The notes under the pieces: generated by a model
What the model was told of the DNA's origin: nothing
Database searches by the model: none
Seen by the model: only the letters and a program-made list of their open reading frames with translations
Program-made: the position numbers and the translations under genes
DNA from: Aquincola sp.
Lineage (GTDB): Bacteria; Pseudomonadota; Gammaproteobacteria; Burkholderiales; Burkholderiaceae_C
Direction of reading: 5' to 3'
Assembly: GCA_029884035.1 (NCBI GenBank)
Contig: JAOUIM010000250.1
Location: 1-5,785, forward strand
Length of the DNA stretch: 5,785 nt
Shown: positions 1 to 5,076 of the stretch, one piece after another
Position numbering within the stretch: the stretch's first letter is position 1
Layout of the letters: each line of letters starts with the position of its first letter

Positions 1-201
1 GTAATCGAGCACTTCGTCGAGCTTGTCGGCTCGCGGCGTCGACTGCGACAGCGGCACGTACAGGTCGACATTGATCAGCACGCGCTGCTCGCCACGCTTC
101 TCGAATTCATGCACGCCGATGTTGATCCAGACCTCGTAGTTGCGCAGGAACAGGCGTCGGCAGTCGCGCAGTGCGGGATGGCTCAGCAAGGTCAGGCTCA
201 T
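1..201 (-). CDS. folB: Dihydroneopterin aldolase FolB, N-terminal part (3' end outside the window)
   Basis: FolB converts 7,8-dihydroneopterin to 6-hydroxymethyl-7,8-dihydropterin and glycolaldehyde in cytoplasmic folate synthesis. Only the first 67 residues are present; the family is usually about 120. The segment INIGVHEFEKRGEQRVLINV (residues 26-45) is the family signature: an I-G-V-x-x-x-E turn followed by a strand. Glu34 aligns with the conserved active-site Glu of FolB and Gln39 with the E-Q that follows it. The readable part ends at KLDEVLDY, matching the usual VLDY/LSYA stretch before helix 2. The start precedes the turn by about 13 residues more than in E. coli FolB, an extension (LRDCRRLFLRNYEV) that I recall from Burkholderiales homologues. 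The ATG overlaps the stop of the upstream reductase as ATGA and has no clear Shine-Dalgarno, so translational coupling is likely. The family call is very secure. Confidence 0.93.
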   Translation of the reverse strand, partial: MSLTLLSHPALRDCRRLFLRNYEVWINIGVHEFEKRGEQRVLINVDLYVPLSQSTPRADKLDEVLDY

Positions 202-983
202 GGGCGTGGCTTCAGGAAGGCCACGTCACGTGGCTGGTGGGCGAGGTGCTGGCCGCCATCGACGACCAGCGTGGTGCCGGTGATTGCCGGCGACTCGATG
301 ACGAAGCGCACCGTGCGTGCCACATCCTCGGGCGTCGACGACCGGCCGAGCGGGGTCATGCGGTGCGCGGCCTTGAACCCGGCAGCGTCCATTGCCGTGC
401 CCGACACCAGCGTGACCCCGGGGGCGACACCCGCGACACGCACCTGCGGCGCGAGCGCCATCGCGAGCATCGTGGTCGCGGCTTCGAGCGCGGCTTTGGA
501 CAGCGTGTACGAGAAGTAGTCGGGGTTCGGGTTCCACAGTTTCTGGTCGGACAGGTTCACGACGCAGCCGACCTCGGTGCATCCGGCGAGGTGACTGGCC
601 AGCGCCTGCGCGAGCAGCACCGCCGGCGCGGTGTTGGCGCGCCAGTGCGCGTCCATCGACGCGTGGGAGAAGCCCGCTGCATCGTCGTACTCGAAGTGCG
701 ACGCGTTGTTGACGATCGCGTCGAGCCGGTGCAGGCGCGAGACGACCGCCGGCACGAGGGTCCGGCACGACGCTTCGTCGCTCAGGTCAGCGGCGAAGCA
801 CTCGGCCCGCACCCCGATCGCCCGCGCTTCGGCGGCCAGCGCGTGCGCCTCTTCGGCCGAGCGCCGGTAGTGCAACGCCAGGTCGAAGCCTGCACCTGCC
901 AGTTCGAGCGCAATCGCGCGGCCGATGCGGCGCGCGGCACCGGTCACGAGTACGGTCGGGCGGGAGGGGGTGGGCGGGGTCAT
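198..983 (-). CDS. Pteridine reductase-like short-chain dehydrogenase (FolM/PTR1 type)
   Basis: This is a cytoplasmic NAD(P)H-dependent reductase of the SDR superfamily, 261 residues from the chosen start. The dinucleotide-binding motif TGAARRIG is at residues 14-21, followed by LHYRRSAEEA (37-46), very close to the NADPH-binding LHYHRSAAEA of Leishmania PTR1. NNAS lies at 92-95 and the catalytic YxxxK is Tyr159/Lys163. Asp146 sits 13 residues before that Tyr, the spacing of the PTR1 catalytic Asp181/Tyr194; classical SDRs use Ser there. A C-terminal VVDGGQH completes the fold. Together with the ATGA overlap into folB, this favours a reductase of dihydropterin or dihydrofolate (E. coli FolM reduces dihydromonapterin), but the substrate is inferred. 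The ATG at 983 puts the fold at the usual distance. An in-frame ATG at 1004 would add seven residues (MHAPIVG) and overlap the divergent gene by 6 bases. Confidence is high for family, moderate for substrate. Confidence 0.9.
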   Translation of the reverse strand: MTPPTPSRPTVLVTGAARRIGRAIALELAGAGFDLALHYRRSAEEAHALAAEARAIGVRAECFAADLSDEASCRTLVPAVVSRLHRLDAIVNNASHFEYDDAAGFSHASMDAHWRANTAPAVLLAQALASHLAGCTEVGCVVNLSDQKLWNPNPDYFSYTLSKAALEAATTMLAMALAPQVRVAGVAPGVTLVSGTAMDAAGFKAAHRMTPLGRSSTPEDVARTVRFVIESPAITGTTLVVDGGQHLAHQPRDVAFLKPRP

Positions 984-986
984 TCC

Positions 987-992
987 TACAAT
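987..992 (+). promoter_or_regulatory. Probable -10 box (TACAAT) for leaderless transcription of the methyltransferase gene
   Basis: TACAAT differs from the TATAAT consensus at one position and is the only AT-rich patch in this GC-rich junction. Six bases (CGGTGC) separate it from the ATG at 999-1001, so initiation at the usual distance would fall on or next to the A of the start codon, giving a leaderless mRNA. No Shine-Dalgarno precedes the ATG, which agrees. I see no TTGACA-like -35 at 16-18 bases upstream (the area is G-rich, around 962-980). The box lies in the 15-base gap between two divergent starts, so on the other strand it is within the 5' leader of the reductase. Confidence 0.55.
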
Positions 993-998
993 CGGTGC

Positions 999-2105
999 AT
1001 GCATGACGCGCGCGAGGGTGACAGTGTATTGGCCGGGGTCATCCGGCGTGCGATCGATGCGACAGGCGGCTGGCTGCCGTTCGACCGCTTCATGGCCTTC
1101 GCGCTGTACGCACCGGGCCTCGGCTATTACGCGCGCACGGGCACCATTCTCGGCCCGTCGCCGGCCGACGGCAGCGACTTCAGCACTGCCCCCGAGATGA
1201 GTGCCCTGTTCGGCACCACGCTCGCGCGCCAGGTTCGGCAGGTGCTCGACGCGACCGGGACCGAAGAGCTCTGGGAGTTCGGGGCCGGCACCGGAGCGCT
1301 GGCCGAGCAGCTGCTTCAGTCACTCAGCGAGCGCGTGCGCCGCTACACCATCGTCGACGTGTCGGGTGCGCTGCGCGCACGGCAGCGCGAGCGCCTGGCG
1401 CCTTTCGGCGACCGCGTTCAATGGGTCGACGCGCTGCCCGAGTCGATGTACGGCGTGGTGATCGGCAATGAAGTGCTCGATGCGATCCCGGTGCAGTTGC
1501 TCCACTTCGATGGCGCCGGCTGGTTCGAGCGCGGCGTCGTGCGTGCGGGCGAGCGCTTCGCATTTGCCGACCGGCCGACGGTGTTGCGGCCGCCAGTGGA
1601 CGCGCCGTTCGTGCCAGACACCACCACCGAGATCCACCCGCAGGCCGAAGCCTTGGTGCGAACGCTCGCCGACAGGCTGCAGTGCGGCGCGGCCTTCTTC
1701 ATCGACTATGGTTTTCCCGACTCCGAGTACTACCTGCCCGAGCGGCGCGGCGGCACGCTGATGTGCCACCGTGGCCACCGCGCCGACGGTGATCCGCTCG
1801 CCGACGTGGGCGCGAAGGACATCACCGCGCATGTGAACTTCAGCGGCATCGCGCTGGCGGCGCAGGACGCCGGCTTCGAGGTGCTCGGCTATACCTCGCA
1901 GGCGCACTTTCTTTTCAATTCTGGCATTGGCGAGGCGCTCGAGCGCGCCCAGTCGCGCGGCGATTGGCCGGCGCTGGCGGCCGCGCAGCGGCTCGTCACC
2001 GAGCACGAGATGGGCGAGCTGTTCAAGGTGCTCGGCCTCGTCAAGGGCGCCCCCGCATTCGAGGCCCTGGGCTTCTCGGCAGGCGACCGCAGCCACCGGT
2101 TGTAG
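999..2105 (+). CDS. MidA/NDUFAF7-family SAM-dependent methyltransferase (COG1565)
   Basis: This 368-residue protein belongs to the class I methyltransferase family COG1565. Eukaryotic members (NDUFAF7/MidA) dimethylate an arginine of the complex I subunit NDUFS2 during assembly; the bacterial substrate is not established. Family marks run in order: GGWLPFDRFMAFALYAPGLG (residues 23-42), FSTAPEMSALFG (61-72), the SAM-binding motif I EFGAGTGAL (93-101), GNEVLDAIPV (156-165), FFIDYGFP (233-240), then CHRGHRADGDPLADVGAKDI (256-275) with TAHVNF (276-281), and EMGELFKVLGLVKG (337-350). All core motifs are intact and the length is normal. The ATG at 999 is chosen because it sits six bases after a TACAAT box and just ahead of the family's N-terminal helix. 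The frame stays open far upstream, but that stretch is antisense to the reductase and has no family similarity. It probably forms a short operon with the following DUF2905 gene. Confidence 0.93.
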   Translation: MHDAREGDSVLAGVIRRAIDATGGWLPFDRFMAFALYAPGLGYYARTGTILGPSPADGSDFSTAPEMSALFGTTLARQVRQVLDATGTEELWEFGAGTGALAEQLLQSLSERVRRYTIVDVSGALRARQRERLAPFGDRVQWVDALPESMYGVVIGNEVLDAIPVQLLHFDGAGWFERGVVRAGERFAFADRPTVLRPPVDAPFVPDTTTEIHPQAEALVRTLADRLQCGAAFFIDYGFPDSEYYLPERRGGTLMCHRGHRADGDPLADVGAKDITAHVNFSGIALAAQDAGFEVLGYTSQAHFLFNSGIGEALERAQSRGDWPALAAAQRLVTEHEMGELFKVLGLVKGAPAFEALGFSAGDRSHRL

Positions 2106-2107
2106 GC

Positions 2108-2299
2108 ATGCGCTGGCTGATCGTCTTCGTGCTCGCCTTCGTGCTGTTCAACTTCCTCGCGGGTTGGTTGAAGCACATCGGCCTGGGCCGCCTGCCGGGC
2201 GACTTCAGCTTTCGCTTTCGCGGCAAGGAGTACTACGTGCCGCTGGCCAGCAGCGTGCTGCTGAGCCTGCTCGCGATGGTGATCGGCCTGCTGTTCTGA
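2108..2299 (+). CDS. DUF2905 family small membrane protein
   Basis: This 63-residue protein has two predicted membrane segments: residues 2-20 (RWLIVFVLAFVLFNFLAGW) and about 45-63 (PLASSVLLSLLAMVIGLLF). Between them is the family signature GLGRLPGDF (25-33), followed by a short aromatic strand (SFRFRGKEYYVPLA). This two-helix hairpin with an L-G-R-L-P-G-D turn defines DUF2905, a widespread small inner-membrane family of unknown function. The ATG comes 2 bases after the stop of the methyltransferase gene, so the two are probably co-transcribed and translationally coupled. I see no strong Shine-Dalgarno. Its length is normal for the family. Its stop codon lies in the left arm of the hairpin shared with the convergent gene. 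No function is proposed. Confidence 0.88.
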   Translation: MRWLIVFVLAFVLFNFLAGWLKHIGLGRLPGDFSFRFRGKEYYVPLASSVLLSLLAMVIGLLF

Positions 2300-2325
2300 C
2301 GGCGCGCCCGGCGCGGTGGCGTCAG
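2296..2325. terminator. Candidate bidirectional terminator-like hairpin between convergent genes
   Basis: CTGACG at 2296-2301 pairs with CGTCAG at 2320-2325. Inside, CGCGC at 2303-2307 pairs with GCGCG at 2311-2315 around a 3-base loop, giving an 11-pair stem with one asymmetric interior bulge. The left arm contains the TGA of the DUF2905 gene (2297-2299) and the right arm contains the TGA of the minus-strand zinc-ribbon gene (2322-2324 read in reverse). No T-run follows on either strand, so this is not a standard intrinsic terminator. It could still act as an RNA 3'-end stabiliser or a weak two-way terminator. This is structure by eye only. Confidence 0.4.
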
Positions 2326-2702
2326 CTGGAGATCTTCCAGTGGTGCTGGCACTTGCGGCAGCACACCATCACCGTGCCCTCGTGCGTGTCCTCGCTCTCG
2401 AGCGTGAAGCTGCCGTAGAACTTGCACTGCGGACAGTCGGCCTGGTTGGCCGTCATTTCGGCGTGGTTGAGGAAGTACAGATAGCGCCGCAGCGCCCAGA
2501 TGCCCACGGCGGCGAACAGCCCGATCGCCGCGATGTCCACCGCCTGATCGAACCACGAGCGATTGCGACCCATCGCTTCGAACGCCGCGAACACGCCGAT
2601 CATGCAGAGGAAGGTCAGTACCAGGTGCGCGTGGCTCTGCAGCAGTTCCCGCTCGTACCACGTGCGAAAACCATGCTTGCGGATGCCGTCGGCCAACTTC
2701 AC
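2322..2702 (-). CDS. Unrecognised two-helix membrane protein with a C-terminal zinc-ribbon-like motif
   Basis: I do not recognise a named family for this 126-residue protein. A basic, amphipathic N-terminus (residues 1-23, with WYERELLQ) is followed by membrane segments at about 25-44 (AHLVLTFLCMIGVFAAFEAM) and 54-77. A soluble tail carries CPQC (90-93) and CCRKC (114-118), a CxxC-x21-CxxC arrangement typical of a zinc ribbon. The positive-inside rule, with Arg/Lys before helix 1 and RR after helix 2, puts both ends in the cytoplasm. The start is a GTG at 2702, chosen because MKLADGIRKHG is a sensible N-terminus. The frame remains open further upstream but runs into sequence antisense-sided to Cca, with no nearby ATG. 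It lies 43 bases after the cca stop and is probably the last gene of that transcript. Function is unknown; metal sensing or protein/nucleic-acid binding at the membrane would be guesses. Confidence 0.78.
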   Translation of the reverse strand: MKLADGIRKHGFRTWYERELLQSHAHLVLTFLCMIGVFAAFEAMGRNRSWFDQAVDIAAIGLFAAVGIWALRRYLYFLNHAEMTANQADCPQCKFYGSFTLESEDTHEGTVMVCCRKCQHHWKISS

Positions 2703-2728
2703 GGCCAGAATGTTGGCACAGGCTGGCC
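2703..2728. repeat. Inverted repeat directly before the GTG start of the zinc-ribbon gene
   Basis: GGCCAG at 2703-2708 and CTGGCC at 2723-2728 form a perfect 6-base inverted repeat around a 14-base spacer. The repeat fills most of the 43-base gap between the cca stop and the GTG at 2702, and touches that start codon. In the minus-strand mRNA it would form a hairpin exactly where a ribosome-binding site should be; no Shine-Dalgarno is visible there. It may be chance in GC-rich sequence. Confidence 0.3.
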
Positions 2729-2745
2729 TGGCTTGCAGGCTGTGT

Positions 2746-3975
2746 TCAGGCGGTGCCGAAATGACGCTCGAGAGCCGCCAGGCGGGCCCGCCGCACCGCC
2801 TCGCCCACGGCCGGCCCGCTGGCACCGCCGGCTGCGGCAGCGGCCGCGGCGGCCGTTGCATCGACCGCCAGCACTGCCGCCAGCGCAGCACCGAGGCGCT
2901 GGCGCGGCGCATAGGCGTCGTTCTCGAGACCGAGTCGCCCGCGCGCATCGCACTCGCAGGCGAGCAAGGCCTGCTCGAAGCGCGCCGGCCGGCGCAGGGC
3001 GTCGGCGCGCTCGAGCAGGCGCAGAACCGCCGCGGCATCGAGCGTTGCGCTGCGATGGATGTTGCCGTGCTCCCGCGCGACCAGGCGTCCCAGTTCGCCG
3101 CACTCGGCAGGCACCCGCAGGCGCTGTGCCAGGCGCTCCGCGAGCCGTTCACTGCGTGCCTCGTGGGCGACGTGGCGCGGCCACTGCTCCCTGGGCGTGC
3201 GGCCCTTGCCGAGATCGTGCACCAGGCACGCGTAGCGCACCGGCAGCGTTGCGGCCAGGCGCGCGGCCATGTCGAGGACCATGCCCAGGTGAACGCCGCT
3301 GTCGACCTCGGGATGGTGCTCGACCGGCTGAGGCACGCCGTACATCGCATCGACCTCTGGCAGCACGCGTTCGAGCGCGCCGCAGTCTCTGAGCACCGCG
3401 AGCATGCGGCTGGGCCGCGCTTCCATGAGCCCGCGCGACAGCTCCTGCCAGACACGCTCGGGCACCAGCGCATCGACCTCGCCCTGTTCGACCATGCGTG
3501 CGGCCAGCACCATCGTCTGCGGTGCGACGTGGAAGTGCGGCCAGCGCGCTGCGAATCGCGCCAGGCGCAGGATGCGGACCGGATCCTCGGCGAAGGCGTC
3601 GCAGACGTGGCGCAGCACGCCCGCCCGCAGGTCGGCCTCACCGCCAAACGGATCGATCAGGCGGCCGTGCTCGTCCTCGGCGATCGCGTTGATCGTGAGG
3701 TCGCGCCGTTGAAGGTCCTCCTCGAGCGTGACCGCCGGGTCGGCGTGGACGACGAAGCCGCGGTAGCCCGGCGCCGACTTGCGCTCGGTGCGCGCGAGCG
3801 CGTACTCCTCGTGGGTGATCGGGTGCAGGAAGACCGGGAAGTCGCGCCCGACGGGTGTAAAGCCCTGGGCCAGCATCTGCTCGGGCGTGGCGCCGACCAC
3901 GACCCAGTCACGGTCGCCATGCGCGATGCCCAGGAGGCGGTCGCGCACCGCGCCACCGACTTGGTAGACCTTCAC
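2746..3975 (-). CDS. cca: CCA-adding enzyme / multifunctional CCA protein (tRNA nucleotidyltransferase)
   Basis: Cca adds or repairs the 3'-terminal CCA of tRNAs from CTP and ATP without a nucleic acid template. At 409 residues it matches the long proteobacterial form (E. coli 412), which adds an HD phosphohydrolase domain with phosphatase, 2'-nucleotidase and 2',3'-cyclic phosphodiesterase activity. The head domain shows VGGAVRD (6-12) and the metal-binding DxD pair Asp21/Asp23 in GDRDWVVVG, then ARTERK (61-66) and RRDLTINA (90-97). DPVRILRLARFAARW (131-145) follows in the neck region. The HD domain has His229, the HDLGKG motif at 253-258 and WPRHVAHE (265-272). The start is a GTG: MKVYQVGGAVRDRLLG aligns from the first residue with E. 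coli MKIYLVGGAVRDALLG, so it is secure despite a weak ribosome-binding site. An alanine run (375-382) near the C-terminus looks like a linker expansion. It lies 126 bases after the NDUFA9-like gene. Confidence 0.97.
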   Translation of the reverse strand: MKVYQVGGAVRDRLLGIAHGDRDWVVVGATPEQMLAQGFTPVGRDFPVFLHPITHEEYALARTERKSAPGYRGFVVHADPAVTLEEDLQRRDLTINAIAEDEHGRLIDPFGGEADLRAGVLRHVCDAFAEDPVRILRLARFAARWPHFHVAPQTMVLAARMVEQGEVDALVPERVWQELSRGLMEARPSRMLAVLRDCGALERVLPEVDAMYGVPQPVEHHPEVDSGVHLGMVLDMAARLAATLPVRYACLVHDLGKGRTPREQWPRHVAHEARSERLAERLAQRLRVPAECGELGRLVAREHGNIHRSATLDAAAVLRLLERADALRRPARFEQALLACECDARGRLGLENDAYAPRQRLGAALAAVLAVDATAAAAAAAAGGASGPAVGEAVRRARLAALERHFGTA

Positions 3976-4054
3976 TTCAGCGCGCCCACCGCGCTTCGCG
4001 CACGCGGCGGCGGATCAAGCTGGCGCGGTTCCGGCTTCGCTGCCCTTTTGGTGT

Positions 4055-4086
4055 CGCCCCTGGACGGGGTGGCGGCGCCCAGGGCG
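4055..4086. repeat. GC-rich imperfect inverted repeat between the NDUFA9-like gene and cca
   Basis: CGCCCCTGG (4055-4063) pairs with CCAGGGCG (4079-4086), with one bulged base and a 15-base loop. It starts 15 bases beyond the stop of the NDUFA9-like gene on the minus strand. The perfect palindrome CCGGGCCCGG (4089-4098) lies between that stop and the stem, and a short direct repeat GGTGTC occurs at 4050-4055 and 4098-4103, flanking the structure. No T-run follows on the minus strand (ACACCAAAAGG), so this is not a standard terminator. It could be an RNA-processing or attenuating structure in the longest non-coding gap of the window (126 bases, 3976-4101), in which I see no clear -10 box for cca. 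Confidence 0.35.
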
Positions 4087-4101
4087 ATCCGGGCCCGGGT
4101 G

Positions 4102-5076
4102 TCATCCCCGCCCAGCGGTGGCCCGCAGCGCGTCGAGCCTCGTGCGGCCGTCGGTGTGGCCCAGGTAGCCGGGGGCCACGCTGGCGAGCGACGCCGGCGC
4201 GATGTCAAGCGATTCGAGCCCCGGCAGCGTGCCGCTGGCGACGTTGGGCACCCGCATCGAGTCCAGGTTGTCGCGCGACATCATCGGCGTGCCAGGCAGC
4301 CGTTCCATCGCAAGGGCCTGCAGCCGGCCCAGGGCCATCGGCAACGGCAGCACGGGGCGCTCATGGCGCGACCAGCGGCCCGACAGGCGCACCAGTTCAC
4401 CGAGCGTCACGACGTCGGGACCGGCGCATTCGATCGTCTGGCCGATCGTCTGCGCGCGCTGCAGGCAGCGCACGATCGCTTCGGCCACGTCTTCGACCCA
4501 CACGGGCTGGAAGCGCGTGTCCTGACCGGCGAGCGGCATCACCGGGAACACGGCCTGCAGCGTCGCGAACAGGTTCAGGAAGCGGTCGTCGGCGCCGAAG
4601 ATCACCGATGGACGAAGGATCGTCAGCTCGAGCGGCGCCGCCTTCAGCGCGGCTTCGCCCGCGGCCTTGCTGCGCAGGTAGCGCGACGGCGCATCGCTGG
4701 CCACGCCCAGCGCACTGACGTGGACGAAGCGGCGGATACCGACCGCCTGGCACGCGCGGGCCAGGCGCCGCGGCAGCACCGCGTGCACCTGCTCGAACTC
4801 GCGCTGGCTACCATGCAGGATCGCGATCAGGTTGACCACCGCGTCGCAGCCCGACAGCACGCGCACCAGCGCGGTGTCGTCGTGCACGTCGGTCACGCGC
4901 ACTTCGACACCCGGCAGCACGCGCACCGGATTGGCATGCATCGCGCGCCGCGTCGGCACTACCAGGGTGCTGGTGGCGCCGCCGCCGCTCGCGCGCACCA
5001 GCTGCTCGCACACCGATCGGCCGACGAAGCCGGTGCCGCCCAGCACCGCGATGCGTCGGGGAATGACGGCGGTCAT
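4102..5076 (-). CDS. NDUFA9-like NAD(P)-binding protein (atypical/extended SDR, complex I NDUFA9 subunit family)
   Basis: This 324-residue Rossmann-fold protein resembles the NAD-dependent epimerase/dehydratase group annotated as the complex I NDUFA9 subunit family. The nucleotide-binding loop GGTGFVG is at residues 13-19, VNLIAILHG at 81-89, Ser121 lies in HVSALGV, and a Tyr133/Lys137 YxxxK pair lies in SRYLRSK. LRPSVIFGADDRFLNLF (154-170) and FQPVWVEDVAEAI (189-201) are typical of the family. In mitochondria NDUFA9 is a structural NADPH-binding accessory subunit of complex I. Bacterial homologues are usually stand-alone, and a ubiquinone or respiratory link here is only inference. Translation starts at an ATG that overlaps the transglycosylase stop as ATGA, preceded by a good Shine-Dalgarno AAGGA six bases upstream (5087-5083), so the start is secure. 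It is probably co-transcribed with the upstream lytic transglycosylase gene. Confidence 0.9.
   Translation of the reverse strand: MTAVIPRRIAVLGGTGFVGRSVCEQLVRASGGGATSTLVVPTRRAMHANPVRVLPGVEVRVTDVHDDTALVRVLSGCDAVVNLIAILHGSQREFEQVHAVLPRRLARACQAVGIRRFVHVSALGVASDAPSRYLRSKAAGEAALKAAPLELTILRPSVIFGADDRFLNLFATLQAVFPVMPLAGQDTRFQPVWVEDVAEAIVRCLQRAQTIGQTIECAGPDVVTLGELVRLSGRWSRHERPVLPLPMALGRLQALAMERLPGTPMMSRDNLDSMRVPNVASGTLPGLESLDIAPASLASVAPGYLGHTDGRTRLDALRATAGRG

Noticed and set aside
984..989. GTAGGA as a Shine-Dalgarno for the reductase ATG at 983.
   Set aside because: It touches the start codon with no spacer, which is too close for a normal ribosome-binding site. It is also simply the reverse complement of the TACAAT region.
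171..998. An upstream in-frame extension of the methyltransferase (276 extra codons).
   Set aside because: It is exactly codon-aligned antisense to the reductase gene, shows no family similarity, and the methyltransferase family begins at about the 999 start.
1320..2096. A minus-strand frame of 258 codons opposite the methyltransferase.
   Set aside because: The plus strand carries all COG1565 motifs. The minus product is a low-complexity shadow with no recognisable motif or start signal.
2325..2339. CTGGA...TCCAG inverted repeat just right of the convergent hairpin.
   Set aside because: It is a 5-base stem inside the final codons of the zinc-ribbon gene with no T-run, easily expected by chance.
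2703..3647. An N-terminal extension of the zinc-ribbon protein reaching back through cca.
   Set aside because: The frame is open only because of GC bias. Cca is certain in its own frame on the same strand, and the extension has shadow-like composition.
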